Origin: Gammaproteobacteria bacterium | GTDB lineage: Bacteria; Pseudomonadota; Gammaproteobacteria; GCA-001735895 | Reading direction: 5' to 3' | NCBI GenBank assembly: GCA_030066335.1 | Contig: JASJBV010000002.1 | Coordinates: 1-35,983, forward strand | DNA: 35,983 bases | Part shown: positions 15,930 through 25,297 of the stretch, piece after piece | Numbering within the stretch: position 1 is the first letter of the stretch | How the letters are laid out: every line of letters starts with the position of its first letter | Program-made: the position numbers and the translations under genes | The notes under the pieces: model-generated | The model's database searches: none | Told to the model about the DNA's origin: nothing | What the model saw: only the letters and a program-made list of their open reading frames with translations

Positions 15930-16875
15930 AACGTAAGGCCAGCTCCGGTGGATGCGGATCGAGGTATTTCTGTTGGGCGATATAGTCGTTTGGATATTCT
16001 TCCTGGTAATGTCGCAACAGGGTAATCGGGGCCATCAACGGCAACTCGCCACGCCGGTAACGCTCGATCACCGAGGCCAGTTCCTGGCGTTGGCGGGAAT
16101 TCAGCTGATCCTTGAAATAGCCCTGGATGTGCTGCAGGACATTGCATTGTTGACGGCGACTGGCGACTTTTTTCAACGCCCGCATGAAAGCGCCAATATA
16201 TTCATCGGCCTTGCGCTCAAGGTCAGTGGAAAGATCCGCTAACAATTGGCCGAGATCGGAATAAGTCTGGGGATGGTGGGCCATCAGCATGAATTTGTAT
16301 CGACTGTGGAAATCGATCAGGCGGGCCGCGCTGAGCCCTTGATGCAGCAGGCACTGCCAGTCGTGATAGGCATACAGACGGGTAATGAAATTTTCCCGCA
16401 GTTCCTGGTCGTTGAGTCGACCGTTCTCTTCCAGCGGCAGGTTGGGGTGAAGATTGATCAGCTCGGCAGCATACAGGCCGATGCCGGTGCGTTTGCAGGA
16501 CTGACCGGATGGGGTGTAAATCCGTACCCGCTCCATGCCGCAGCTGGGAGATTTTGCGCACAGGATGTAACCGCTCAGATAATCTAAACCCGAGGCGGTA
16601 TCGCGGGAAAATGACTGCATTGATTCAGTAACGTCCTTGCCATCGGCACTGACCGCGCGTATTTCGTTTTCCTCGTCACCGACCAGGCGGATCGAAGCCC
16701 GCGGGGCGTCCAGACCGATCCCCATCTCGGGACATACCGGGACAAAACGGACATGCTTACTCAGGATATCGGCACTGAAATGATGGCGTTTATGGCCGCC
16801 GTCAAAACGCACCTCCTGTCCCAACAGGCAACTGCTGATGCCGACCTGGATGACTTCAGGATCAAACTTATACAT
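15919..16875 (-). CDS. DUF523 and DUF1722 domain protein (YbgA-like)
   Basis: 318 residues. The N-terminal DUF523 part has VGISSCLLGQEVRFDGGHK, FVPVCPEMGIGL and CAKSPSCGMERVRIY, with conserved cysteines that could bind metal or a cofactor. The C-terminal DUF1722 part has FHSRYKFMLMAHHPQTYSDLG and ends ELALRYAL. The fusion is common in Gammaproteobacteria, next to photolyase and a MerR regulator, and remains uncharacterised. It starts the operon, with a GAGG ribosome-binding site in front of the ATG at 16875. The promoter with TGTACAAG-type repeats lies 42-69 bases upstream. Confidence 0.92.
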   Translation of the reverse strand: MYKFDPEVIQVGISSCLLGQEVRFDGGHKRHHFSADILSKHVRFVPVCPEMGIGLDAPRASIRLVGDEENEIRAVSADGKDVTESMQSFSRDTASGLDYLSGYILCAKSPSCGMERVRIYTPSGQSCKRTGIGLYAAELINLHPNLPLEENGRLNDQELRENFITRLYAYHDWQCLLHQGLSAARLIDFHSRYKFMLMAHHPQTYSDLGQLLADLSTDLERKADEYIGAFMRALKKVASRRQQCNVLQHIQGYFKDQLNSRQRQELASVIERYRRGELPLMAPITLLRHYQEEYPNDYIAQQKYLDPHPPELALRYAL

Positions 16876-16887
16876 TGTTCAGCCTCT

Positions 16888-16978
16888 TGTACAATTTGTG
16901 CCACAGCCTAGATCAAGTTATACAAGAATGCAACAGCTGTACAAGTTTTAATCGTCCAGATATATCTGGTTGCACAAG
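16888..16978. promoter_or_regulatory. TGTACAAG-type operator array before the photolyase operon
   Basis: Four related octamers occur on the plus strand: TGTACAAT (16888-16895, within the palindrome TTGTACAA), TATACAAG (16919-16926), TGTACAAG (16938-16945) and TGCACAAG (16971-16978). The second and third overlap the predicted -10 and -35 boxes. LitR/CarH-type MerR regulators bind TGTACA-containing sites, so autorepression by the product of the second operon gene is the obvious hypothesis. Confidence 0.6.
16917..16944 (-). promoter_or_regulatory. sigma70-type promoter of the DUF523-merR-phrB operon
   Basis: On the minus strand a TTGTAC -35 box (16939-16944) is followed by 16 bp and a TATAAC -10 box (16917-16922). 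The start codon is 42 nt further on. Both boxes overlap TGTACAAG-type repeats, the usual layout for repression. Confidence 0.55.
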
Positions 16979-16987
16979 TTTGCAGGC

Positions 16988-17017
16988 AAAAAAAAGCCGG
17001 GTATTAGCATACCCGGC
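16988..17017 (-). terminator. intrinsic terminator of the chemoreceptor gene
   Basis: On the minus strand GCCGGGTA and TACCCGGC form a perfect 8-bp stem around a 6-nt loop, followed directly by eight T. It begins 31 nt after the stop codon of the chemoreceptor gene and isolates it from the operon starting at 16875. Confidence 0.9.
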
Positions 17018-17048
17018 AACGGTTGACCTTTATCGATCAGTTATCGCA

Positions 17049-18935
17049 TCAACTGATTTTGAAATTCGACACCATCTCTTTCAATTGACTGGCCAGGCCG
17101 GTCAGCCTGGATGATGCGGCCTGGGTTTGCTGCGAACCTGCCGAGGTTTTTTCCGCCATCTCGGAGATACGGATGATGCTTTGATTTATTTCGTTGGATG
17201 CCAATGCCTGCTGCTGGGAGGCATGGTCGATGTGCGCACTCTTGTCATTGATCAATTCAACCGAGGAGGAAATGGTATCCAGGGCCTGGTTGGCCATTAA
17301 TGCCTGGTCGACGCTTTCCACCGCCTTGTCCTTGCTGTGCGACATCGACACCGCGGCCCGGTTGGAATTGGCCTGTAGTTTTTCAATGATCCGGTTGATT
17401 TCCTCGGTGGATTCCTGGGTGCGACTGGCCAGGGTACGCACTTCATCGGCAACCACCGCAAACCCACGCCCCTGCTCACCGGCCCGGGCCGCCTCGATGG
17501 CAGCGTTCAACGCCAGCAGGTTGGTTTGTTCGGCGATCGACTTGATCACGTCCAGTACCGTGCTGATCTCCTGGCTGTCCTGTTCCAGGTCATTGACGAT
17601 GTCGGTGGTCTGCTCGATTTCCTGTGCCAGTTGACGAATCGACTCGACCGCCTGCTCGACAATCTGCTTGCCTTTCACGGTCTCGGCGTTGGTTGCCTGG
17701 GCCGATGACGAGGTGTCGGTAATACTGTCGCTGACATCCTGGATCGTGGTATTGATTTCCATCATCGCCGAGGCAGCCTGTTCGCTATGTGATTGCTGCT
17801 CCAGCAACGCCTCGCTGGTGCTGTTGACGACCTCATTCAGTTGCATTGACGATTCGGTGACATCCTTCGATGCATTTTGCAGCTGTTGCATGGTTTGCAG
17901 AAACTCGTTCATCATTTCATTTAAGGATTGCGCCATATCGCGAACTTCACTACTACCGGAGATATCGGCGCGCAAGGTCAGGTCCTTGCTGTTGCGGGCA
18001 TCGACCATCAACTGTTTAAGGCTATTGATCGGTTTGACGATACTACGCACTATCCACCACGACAGGGCCGCGAATGCGATGATCAATATCAGGCTTAACA
18101 TTAGCCCCAGTAACTGGCTGCCCTGAATCTTCGCTTCGATTTCAGGCTCGATCTCCGCGCCAACCTGGTCCATCAGGTCTTCACTCTGATGAATGGTGCT
18201 GCGCATTTCGCCCATCAGGCCCTGGTCACTCTTCAGGCCCTTATCCTGGCTCAGGGCAACGAATTGCCGGAACTGACCGGCATAGGAACCCAGCAGGGCG
18301 GCGATCTTCTGCTTGGTGTCGGCTGAATGCGGACTGGCATCCAGGCTTTTCTGCATCACCGCCACATCCTTGTCGAATTTGCCCAGGTATTTCATATCCC
18401 AGCGCAACATGAAATCCTTCTCCCGGCGTCTGAGCATCAGCATGTCTTTCATCAGGGTATCGTCGGCAACCGATTTGGTGATGGATTCGACCTCGTGGAC
18501 GGCTTTACGCAGGCTGCCATACAAGCCATCTTTTTCATGCAGTCCCTGTTGCTGTTGGATGGAGACCATCTGGGTAAATGCCGCGTGGTAATTCTCAAAC
18601 ACGCTCGGCATTTGTTGCGCCGCCGCACTGTCGATACCGGCGTCATTAAGTTTTTGATTCAATGCTTCGACGTCTAACATCATCGAGTTGAAGTTATTAT
18701 TGAATTTATCCGGGTATTTCATGTCCTTGCGCGCCAGGAAATCCTTTTCATTACGACGCAGGGTCAGCATGCCTGCTTCGATTTTATTGAGCAGGATCGA
18801 TGCCTGGTAGAGGTTGCCCTGGCTGGAATCCGAGGTAATTTTCAACAGGGTCAGCATCACGATGCTGATCACCGCCAGCAGGGCGAAAGCGATCAGCTTG
18901 GTCTTGACCGAGCTATTCTTGAGATTGGCAGGCAT
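17049..18935 (-). CDS. methyl-accepting chemotaxis protein with HBM-type sensor
   Basis: 628-residue transmembrane chemoreceptor. TM1 lies near 13-33 and TM2 near 275-298. The periplasmic helical region holds two similar segments, [18 protein letters not shown] (57-74) and [18 protein letters not shown] (166-183). This duplicated helix motif is the mark of the helical bimodular (HBM) sensor, which binds organic acids in characterised receptors. A HAMP domain (~300-350) leads to the signalling hairpin [20 protein letters not shown] (469-488). No C-terminal CheR-tethering pentapeptide is present. The ligand is unknown. It is monocistronic with a good terminator. Confidence 0.93.
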   Translation of the reverse strand: MPANLKNSSVKTKLIAFALLAVISIVMLTLLKITSDSSQGNLYQASILLNKIEAGMLTLRRNEKDFLARKDMKYPDKFNNNFNSMMLDVEALNQKLNDAGIDSAAAQQMPSVFENYHAAFTQMVSIQQQQGLHEKDGLYGSLRKAVHEVESITKSVADDTLMKDMLMLRRREKDFMLRWDMKYLGKFDKDVAVMQKSLDASPHSADTKQKIAALLGSYAGQFRQFVALSQDKGLKSDQGLMGEMRSTIHQSEDLMDQVGAEIEPEIEAKIQGSQLLGLMLSLILIIAFAALSWWIVRSIVKPINSLKQLMVDARNSKDLTLRADISGSSEVRDMAQSLNEMMNEFLQTMQQLQNASKDVTESSMQLNEVVNSTSEALLEQQSHSEQAASAMMEINTTIQDVSDSITDTSSSAQATNAETVKGKQIVEQAVESIRQLAQEIEQTTDIVNDLEQDSQEISTVLDVIKSIAEQTNLLALNAAIEAARAGEQGRGFAVVADEVRTLASRTQESTEEINRIIEKLQANSNRAAVSMSHSKDKAVESVDQALMANQALDTISSSVELINDKSAHIDHASQQQALASNEINQSIIRISEMAEKTSAGSQQTQAASSRLTGLASQLKEMVSNFKIS

Positions 18936-19028
18936 TTAACACTCCACTGGCGAAAATATTCAATTGGTAAGCAGGGTGTCGACCCAAGTGTCTAATACTT
19001 TAACTAATTTATGTTAACAATGGTCTGG

Positions 19029-20117
19029 TCAGGGGCATGCTGTGGTTGCCTCGCTGCCAGCCTGGGCCAGCATCCAGCCTTGCAGGCAAGCTGATCGTTG
19101 ATCCGAGGGTAATCTACTGAGCTCTGCAACTTGTTGATAAAACAAGGGAAAATTTCCATCCAGCTGCTCCAGGCGCGCCCTGAACGCGGGTTCCTGCGCA
19201 TGGTAGGCGGACACCGAGGCCAGCTTGGCATTATTCAATTCGCCGTCAAACCAGTATTTGAAACCGTCTTTAACCTCGAACCCCGCCGTCAACTCGGCGT
19301 AGTCCGACTTCAAGCGCTGCAATCTGTCCTGCTTGGCCTGGCGCATAGACTCGACGGTCTTATCGGTCTGATACAACCTGCCCAGGTCCTGCCTGGCGCT
19401 CTCGATCAGGCTGGTGACCTGTTGCCGGTTTTGCAGGTACTGTCGGTAGCGTTGTAATTGCTCGGTCTGATCCTTCGCCTGCAGCCATCTCTCCACCCCG
19501 GCATGCTGTACCGCCATTGCAAATGATTCATTGAACGGGGTATCACCATCCACGTACAACTGCTGATGGGCCAGTTCATGGAAGATCAGACCGGCAAGGC
19601 GATATTCCGGCCAGTCGATGAAGGTATTCAACACCGGGTCGTCAAACCAACCCAGGGTCGAATAGGCGGTCACCCGGGTTACATAAATATCGAAACCCTG
19701 ATCCTGCAAGCGCTGGCGGAATCGCTCGAGACGTTGTTCATCGAAATAGCCCCGGTATCCCATGCAACCCACGACCGGATAACACCATTGATAAGGGCGA
19801 ATGGAAAACTCTTCAGCGGCAATCAGATTCTTCACCACGTAGTTACGTCCGATATCGGCATACAAGGTATAACTATTGGATTCCGGCAGGGCCAGTTCAT
19901 TCATCGCAAAATCACGGATCCTGGCGATACGTGAGAGTTTTTCCACCAGTTCGGGATCGGTGGAGGCGTCCTGCATCCAGTCCGGAATCGGCCGGGTGCG
20001 GTTCATGATGTCGTAATGACCGTTAACGCTGTGCAGGTAATAGGACAGGTCGGCACAGGCACTCAGCAAGGCCAGACTGGCTATGATCAACAACAAAAAA
20101 CGGGGTTTTAGTTTCAT
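19029..20117 (-). CDS. putative aminopeptidase lipoprotein (PF10023-type)
   Basis: 362 residues with a lipoprotein signal ending ALLSAC (Cys21). The zinc site HELAHQ (180-185) is followed by NESFA (196-200) as the likely third ligand Glu197, which fits a gluzincin-like metallopeptidase. Preceding segments RTRPIPDWMQD, WCYPVVGCMGYRGYFD and AYSTLGWFDDPVLNTF are typical of the predicted aminopeptidase family PF10023. The C-terminus is helical and charged. It probably acts on the periplasmic face of a membrane. It stands alone between the chemoreceptor and a divergent membrane-protein gene. Confidence 0.88.
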   Translation of the reverse strand: MKLKPRFLLLIIASLALLSACADLSYYLHSVNGHYDIMNRTRPIPDWMQDASTDPELVEKLSRIARIRDFAMNELALPESNSYTLYADIGRNYVVKNLIAAEEFSIRPYQWCYPVVGCMGYRGYFDEQRLERFRQRLQDQGFDIYVTRVTAYSTLGWFDDPVLNTFIDWPEYRLAGLIFHELAHQQLYVDGDTPFNESFAMAVQHAGVERWLQAKDQTEQLQRYRQYLQNRQQVTSLIESARQDLGRLYQTDKTVESMRQAKQDRLQRLKSDYAELTAGFEVKDGFKYWFDGELNNAKLASVSAYHAQEPAFRARLEQLDGNFPLFYQQVAELSRLPSDQRSACLQGWMLAQAGSEATTACP

Positions 20118-20302
20118 CTGGAAAATGCTGGTTTGGCTGCAACGGCTCGATTATTGATCAGTTTAGTTGATATAAACCCCTGATTTTGCAGATTTTCGGC
20201 GCAAACAAGCACGTTGGTCGTGTTTTACCTAGGTTTGAAAATCCATGTGCTAATCTTTTTAGTCCCTAATGTGAAATTGTCGCTTTGCCGGAAACAGCCG
20301 CC

Positions 20303-20998
20303 ATGCACGAAATACAGATTGACATCGTCGCCGAAGAGGATATCACTCAATTCCAGGATACCGAGCATGTATCGGTGGATAAAATTAATCATGAGTTTGT
20401 GCAGGAAGACAGGCTAAAGGGCCAGATCAATGAATACACGATCTTCAACGATATCCATTGTTACCAGTCGGTGCAGAAAAAACACGGCGGCAAGATCAAG
20501 TTTCGGGTCAACCTGAGCTACCTGGACCCACAACCCCATCGTGAATTTATCCTGTCTAAATCCTGGATGATTACCGCGGCCAGCAGTTTTGTCCTTGGCC
20601 TGCTGGTGATTTACCTGGGTTGGTTCAGCCCGCTCCAGTTCACTGATCACACGATCCTGAGCATCGTAACCGCCAGCATCCTGACCTTCAGTGTTATCGC
20701 TTTTCTCGTCGCCTTGATGCGTACCCACGACCGAATCCTGTTTCACAGTCGCTACGGGCAGATACCGGTACTTGAATTTTTCAATAAAAAGCCTGATGCT
20801 GACAGCTTTGAAGAGTTTATTCATCGTCTGTCACGCTACATCGGGCTCGCTCAGCAAGTCTGTAAGTATGACACCCATAAGTGCCTGACCCTGGAACTGC
20901 AGGAATTGCGTCGCCTGAAACAAGAAAATGTCATTTCAGAACAACAATACGAGCAAGGCAAGCAGGTTATTTTCAAGAACAAGGCGTTCAAAGCCTGA
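20303..20998 (+). CDS. membrane protein of unknown function with SHOCT-like tail
   Basis: 231 residues from the ATG at 20303; a TTG at 20285 would add six residues. The N-terminal ~85 residues are soluble. Two membrane helices follow (about 87-107 and 117-139), then a cytosolic part. The end, LQELRRLKQENVISEQQYEQGKQVIF, has the short helical pattern seen in SHOCT-type tails. No enzymatic motif was recognised. It is the first gene of the plus-strand run that continues with gamma-glutamyltransferase, whose predicted start overlaps the end of this gene by 71 nt. Confidence 0.7.
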   Translation: MHEIQIDIVAEEDITQFQDTEHVSVDKINHEFVQEDRLKGQINEYTIFNDIHCYQSVQKKHGGKIKFRVNLSYLDPQPHREFILSKSWMITAASSFVLGLLVIYLGWFSPLQFTDHTILSIVTASILTFSVIAFLVALMRTHDRILFHSRYGQIPVLEFFNKKPDADSFEEFIHRLSRYIGLAQQVCKYDTHKCLTLELQELRRLKQENVISEQQYEQGKQVIFKNKAFKA

Positions 20999-22742
20999 AT
21001 CAATTCCATTTCGCCTCGGCAGGACATTCTTCGCCGCGCTGATTGTTGGCCTGGGCATTTTCAGCCCCGCGCTCCAGGCTACTCCACCCATCCTCAACTA
21101 TGCAGAGTTGGCGCAACCGGTCTGGTCCCAGCATGGCATGGTCTCCTCCCAGGAACAGATCGCGACCAGGGTTGGCGTTGAGATCCTCAAGCAGGGCGGC
21201 AATGCGGTGGATGCCGCGGTCGCGGTGGGATTCACCCTGGCGGTAACCCTGCCACGGGCCGGCAACCTCGGCGGTGGCGGTTTCATGCTGGTGCATCTGG
21301 CTGACAGCAAGCAGACCCTGGCGTTGGATTACCGCGAGATGGCACCGGCCGCCGCCTATCGTGATATGTATCTGAACGCAGACGGGTCGGTGGACAAACA
21401 GCGCTCGCGTTTTCATGGGCTGGCGGTCGGCGTGCCCGGCAGCGTCAAGGGCCTGACCACCGCCTTGCAGCGCTATGGCACGATGACCCTGCAGCAGGTG
21501 ATGCTGCCGGCGATCCGCCTGGCAGAGAAAGGATTCGCGGTTTCCCGTGACCTGGCATTATCCCTGGCCCGATCGGATCAACGCCTGAAACGCTGGCCGG
21601 CGGCGCAAAAAGTCTTTTACCATGCCGACGGTTCGAACTACCAAACCGGTGAAATCCTGCTCCAGGCTGACCTCGCGCGGACCCTGAAAAGAATCGCTCA
21701 GTATGGCGACAGTGGATTTTATCGTGGATCGGTGGCGCAGCGGATCGTCGACACGGTGAACCAGGCCGGCGGCAGCATGACCCTGGCCGATCTCTCCACC
21801 TACCAGGTCAGGATTCGCCAGCCGGTGGTCGGCGATTATCGCGGTCACCGCATCGCGTCGATGCCACCTCCTTCCTCCGGTGGTACCCATATCATCCAGA
21901 TCCTGAACCAGCTGGAGCATTATGACCTGCAGGCTGCCGGCCACAATAGCGCGCTCAGCATTCACCTGATGGCAGAGGCGATGAAACAGGCCTATGCCGA
22001 TCGCAGTGAATACCTCGGTGACCCGGATTATGTCGAGGTTCCGGTCGCAGAACTGACCGCCAAGGCCTATGCCGCGAAAATCAAGCGACACATCCATCCG
22101 GCGCGGGCGCGTGCCAGTGATAGCATCAAACCCGGACTCGAATTACCTGCCGAAAGCCCGCAGACCACCCATTTCTCGGTGGTCGACCGTTGGGGTAACG
22201 CGGTATCCAATACCTATACCCTGAACTTCAGCTATGGCTCCGGTCTGATGGCCGAGGATACCGGGGTCCTGCTGAATAATGAAATGGATGATTTCAGTGC
22301 CAAACCCGGGGTGGCCAATGCCTACGGATTGATCGGTGGCGAAGCCAATGCAGTCGCCGGGGGCAAACGCCCGTTGAGTTCGATGAGCCCGACCCTGGTC
22401 TTCACCCCCGACACCGATGAGGTATTGCTGGTCACCGGAAGTCCCGGCGGTTCACGCATCATCACTACCACCCTGCAGATCATCAGCAATGTCATCGATC
22501 ATGGTATGAACATCGCCGAGGCGACCCAGGCCCCGCGCTTTCATCACCAGTGGCTGCCGGACAAATTGACCCTGGAAAAGGGCTTCAGTGCCGACAGCAT
22601 CCGTCTGCTGCAACAAAAAGGTCATCATATCGACGCCAGCCGCTGGGCAATGGGCAGTACCCAGTCCATCCTCAGAACCGAGGATGGCTGGACCGGAGCC
22701 TCGGATCCGCGTCAATCCGGCACTTTAACTGCGGGGTATTAG
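20928..22742 (+). CDS. ggt: gamma-glutamyltransferase
   Basis: Hydrolyses or transfers the gamma-glutamyl group of glutathione, normally in the periplasm after self-cleavage. VSSQEQIATRVGVEILKQGGNAVDAAVAV, GNLGGGGFMLVH and LDYREMAP (substrate Arg) identify the large subunit. QTTHFSVVDRWGNAVSNTYTLN gives the small-subunit start; its nucleophile should be a Thr of TTH (413-415). GSPGGSRIITT and PLSSMSPT complete the site, and the protein resembles the Helicobacter-type enzyme. Start 20928 gives 604 residues with a long basic n-region before a hydrophobic stretch and a cleavage site near ALQA (51). It has only a weak ribosome-binding site, and no better ATG exists downstream. Confidence 0.93.
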   Translation: MSFQNNNTSKASRLFSRTRRSKPESIPFRLGRTFFAALIVGLGIFSPALQATPPILNYAELAQPVWSQHGMVSSQEQIATRVGVEILKQGGNAVDAAVAVGFTLAVTLPRAGNLGGGGFMLVHLADSKQTLALDYREMAPAAAYRDMYLNADGSVDKQRSRFHGLAVGVPGSVKGLTTALQRYGTMTLQQVMLPAIRLAEKGFAVSRDLALSLARSDQRLKRWPAAQKVFYHADGSNYQTGEILLQADLARTLKRIAQYGDSGFYRGSVAQRIVDTVNQAGGSMTLADLSTYQVRIRQPVVGDYRGHRIASMPPPSSGGTHIIQILNQLEHYDLQAAGHNSALSIHLMAEAMKQAYADRSEYLGDPDYVEVPVAELTAKAYAAKIKRHIHPARARASDSIKPGLELPAESPQTTHFSVVDRWGNAVSNTYTLNFSYGSGLMAEDTGVLLNNEMDDFSAKPGVANAYGLIGGEANAVAGGKRPLSSMSPTLVFTPDTDEVLLVTGSPGGSRIITTTLQIISNVIDHGMNIAEATQAPRFHHQWLPDKLTLEKGFSADSIRLLQQKGHHIDASRWAMGSTQSILRTEDGWTGASDPRQSGTLTAGY

Positions 22743-22786
22743 GACTTATATTTCGTTGCTCAAACCACTTTCGCTAAGGAATCCCG

Positions 22787-23449
22787 ATGAAACCCAAACT
22801 GATCAGCTTCAAACTCTGCCCCTTTGTGCAGAAAGCCGTGTTAACCCTGCTCACCAAGGGCATTGATTATGATATCGAGTACATCGACCTGGAAAATCCA
22901 CCAGCATGGTTCAAGGATGTTTCCCCGCTGGGCAAGGTGCCGGTACTGATGGTGGGCGACCAGGTGCTGTTCGAATCTTCGGTCATCGTCGAGTACCTGG
23001 ATGAGGTCTATGGCGAATCGCTGCATCCCGCCGATCCGTTGCTAAAGGCGCAAAACCGCAGCTGGATGGAATTCGGCAATGAGTGCCTGATGAACGGGTT
23101 CAACCTGATCGTCGCTGCCGATCAGGCTGCATTCGATGAACAGCGCGAGGCCCTGCTCAGCAAGCTGGATCAGCTCGAACACAAACTTGGCGATCAAAGT
23201 TTTTTTAATGGCGACGAGGTCTCGCTGGTTGACCTGAGTTTCACCCCGTTCTTCCAGCGCCTGACCTATCTCGAGGCTGCCAGCCCAGGCCTCATCGATC
23301 GCCAGCGTCACCCCAGGGTTAGCGGCTGGGCCGACAACCTGCTGGCACAGGATATCGTCGCCCAATCCGCGGTACCGGAGCTGCCAGAGCTCTATACCGG
23401 CATGATGAAAAAACGTGATGGATACCTGGCCGCGTTGATGGCTGCATGA
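22787..23449 (+). CDS. glutathione S-transferase family protein
   Basis: 220 residues: an N-terminal thioredoxin-like domain (KLISFKLCPFVQKAVLTLLTKGIDYDIEYIDL) with Cys11 in CPF, a cis-Pro loop GKVPVLMV and the ESSVIVEYLDE glutathione-binding motif. A helical C-terminal domain follows. The CPFVQ motif suggests an omega/beta-like or CLIC-like thiol transferase rather than a classical Tyr-type GST. The ribosome-binding site AAGGAA precedes the ATG. It follows ggt by 44 nt, and its stop overlaps the oxyR start (ATGA), so it is part of the same transcript. The substrate is not predictable. Confidence 0.92.
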   Translation: MKPKLISFKLCPFVQKAVLTLLTKGIDYDIEYIDLENPPAWFKDVSPLGKVPVLMVGDQVLFESSVIVEYLDEVYGESLHPADPLLKAQNRSWMEFGNECLMNGFNLIVAADQAAFDEQREALLSKLDQLEHKLGDQSFFNGDEVSLVDLSFTPFFQRLTYLEAASPGLIDRQRHPRVSGWADNLLAQDIVAQSAVPELPELYTGMMKKRDGYLAALMAA

Positions 23450-24360
23450 ACCTGCGCGATCTGCAGTACCTGATCGCGGTAGCCGAAACCCATCATTTTG
23501 GCAAAGCCGCTGAACGTTGCTTCGTCAGCCAGCCTACCCTGAGCGGCCAGATCAAAAAACTCGAGCAGGAACTCGGGATCACGATTTTCGAGCGCACCAA
23601 CCGCTCGGTGGAGATCACCCCGGCCGGCGCCCAGATCCTGGATCATGCCCGCCTGATCATGGAGCAGGCCGATGCGATCCGGCAGCTGGCACAATCCTAC
23701 CAGGACCCGGTCGCCGGGCCGCTGCGGGTCGGTGCAATCCCGACGATCAGCCCTTACCTGATGCCGCTGATCCTGCAGCCGCTGCAACATGAGCACCCAC
23801 AGATGCGCCTGGTGATCTCGGAAGAACAGACCGACACCCTGCTGCAGCGCCTGCACCACCATGAAATCGATGCCGCGATTCTCGCCACCGAGCACACGGA
23901 TAATGATTTTGATGTAATCCCGCTGTATCGGGAGCCGTTCTGGCTGGCCCACCCGCAGAAACACCCTTTTTATACCAAGGAAGAAATCACCCAGCAGGAT
24001 CTGGACGACAGTGAATTACTGCTACTGGCGGAAGGCCATTGCCTGGCCCAACAGGCAATGGAGCTATGCCACCTGCAAAACCGCCCTCAGCAACAGGACA
24101 TGGCTAACCTGCGGGCGTCGAGCCTGGAAACCCTGATGCAACTGGTCGCAGCGGGTTACGGCACCACCCTGGTGCCGGCGCTGGCGCTGACCGGATCCTG
24201 GGTATCCGGCCGCGGGGTGATCACACGCGAACTCGACCTGCCCAACAGTTGGCGCCAGATATCCCTCTACTACCGCCGCAGTTTTCCCCGCCAACAGGCG
24301 CTGCAGGCACTGGCAGAAATCATCAAGCTAAACCTGCCGAACACGGTGGAGGTTCTCTGA
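23446..24360 (+). CDS. oxyR: hydrogen-peroxide-sensing LysR regulator OxyR
   Basis: LysR-type activator of 304 residues. The N-terminal HTH reads LRDLQYLIAVAETHHFGKAAERCFVSQPTLSGQIKKLE. The sensor domain has EGHCLAQQAMELC with Cys199 and Cys208, in the same positions as the disulfide-forming pair of E. coli OxyR. The length (304 versus 305) and numbering match exactly. It should activate peroxide-defence genes; the peroxiredoxin-glutaredoxin gene 116 nt downstream is the obvious candidate. It overlaps the GST stop by 4 nt. Confidence 0.96.
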   Translation: MNLRDLQYLIAVAETHHFGKAAERCFVSQPTLSGQIKKLEQELGITIFERTNRSVEITPAGAQILDHARLIMEQADAIRQLAQSYQDPVAGPLRVGAIPTISPYLMPLILQPLQHEHPQMRLVISEEQTDTLLQRLHHHEIDAAILATEHTDNDFDVIPLYREPFWLAHPQKHPFYTKEEITQQDLDDSELLLLAEGHCLAQQAMELCHLQNRPQQQDMANLRASSLETLMQLVAAGYGTTLVPALALTGSWVSGRGVITRELDLPNSWRQISLYYRRSFPRQQALQALAEIIKLNLPNTVEVL

Positions 24361-24476
24361 ACCTGAAAACATCATCGTTCATACCTATCAATAAAATAAA
24401 AACAAACGATTATAAAAATAATTCTCCGGCAGCATAATACTCACACTTTTCATCATCAACTCAACTGGAGAAAAAC

Positions 24477-25226
24477 ATGTTAGAAAATCGACAAGGTCAA
24501 AACGTACCCCAGGTTACTTTCCGCACCCGTCAGGACCACGAGTGGGTAGACGTTAGCTCGGATGATATTTTCAAAGGCAAGAATGTCATCGTCTTTTCCC
24601 TGCCAGGCGCTTTTACCCCCACCTGTTCATCCACCCACGTGCCACGTTATAACCAGCTGGCTGACGTATTCAAGCAACAGGGCATCGACAATATCGTTTG
24701 TGTCTCGGTCAACGATGCATTTGTCATGAACGAATGGAAGACCGAGCAAAAGGCCGACAACATCACCTTCCTGCCGGATGGTAACGGCGATTTCAGCCGC
24801 GGTATGGGTATGCTGGTATCCAAGGAAGACCTGGGTTTCGGCGACCGCTCCTGGCGTTATTCGATGCTGGTCAAGGATGGTGTCATTGATAAAATGTTCA
24901 TCGAGCCCAATCAGCCCGGCGACCCGTTTGAAGTTTCCGATGCCGACACCATGTTGGAATACATTGCTCCGCAGGTGAGTGCGCCGAAAAACGTCACCGT
25001 GTTTACCCGTCAGGGTTGCCCGTTCTGTGTCAAGGCCAAGGGTATGCTCAGGGATGCAGACCTGCAGTTTGACGAACTGGTATTGAACCGGGATTTCCGC
25101 GAATCGACTATCCGCGCAGTTTCAGGTAAAACCACGGTGCCACAGATCTTCATCGACGGTGAACTGATCGGCGGCTCCGAAGAGCTGGAACAATACCTGG
25201 CAGATACCGGCGCTATCGCCGCGTAA
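24477..25226 (+). CDS. peroxiredoxin-glutaredoxin fusion protein
   Basis: 249-residue hybrid in which a Prx5-type domain is recycled by its own glutaredoxin domain using glutathione. The peroxidatic Cys50 lies in [14 protein letters not shown]. The glutaredoxin domain starts near 171 and has CPFC (Cys181, Cys184), [10 protein letters not shown] and a GGSEEL glutathione-binding end. A good GGAG ribosome-binding site precedes the ATG. The gap from oxyR holds AT-rich sequence with a possible CATAAT -10. The gene next to OxyR and the glutathione-reductase-like gene fits a complete peroxide-glutathione cycle. Architecture and length agree with known gammaproteobacterial hybrids. Confidence 0.95.
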   Translation: MLENRQGQNVPQVTFRTRQDHEWVDVSSDDIFKGKNVIVFSLPGAFTPTCSSTHVPRYNQLADVFKQQGIDNIVCVSVNDAFVMNEWKTEQKADNITFLPDGNGDFSRGMGMLVSKEDLGFGDRSWRYSMLVKDGVIDKMFIEPNQPGDPFEVSDADTMLEYIAPQVSAPKNVTVFTRQGCPFCVKAKGMLRDADLQFDELVLNRDFRESTIRAVSGKTTVPQIFIDGELIGGSEELEQYLADTGAIAA

Positions 25227-25249
25227 ACTGCTCAGCTGTTCCATCATGT

Positions 25250-25273
25250 CCCGTTCCGCGCTGACGGAACGGG
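25250..25273 (+). terminator. hairpin between the peroxiredoxin-glutaredoxin and gor-like genes
   Basis: CCCGTTCCG and CGGAACGGG form a perfect 9-bp stem with a 6-nt loop, followed by no T-run. It lies 23 nt after the stop codon and could be a weak terminator/attenuator or 3'-end stabiliser within the transcript. Confidence 0.5.
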
Positions 25274-25297
25274 TCGAACAAACATTAGGATACAGTC

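Noticed and set aside
9141-16875. Many long frames on the plus strand across the minus-strand operons
   Set aside because: They are shadows of well-supported genes in the other strand, without ribosome-binding sites or recognisable domains.
20269-20280. A third copy of the 11-bp operator (AATGTGAAATTG) upstream of the gene at 20303
   Set aside because: Only a single half-site matches; the neighbouring 11-mers do not fit the consensus.
24361-24476. An OxyR-binding site between oxyR and the peroxiredoxin gene
   Set aside because: The AT-rich stretch contains ATACCTATCAAT but not four properly spaced ATAG half-sites, so a site could not be defined by eye.
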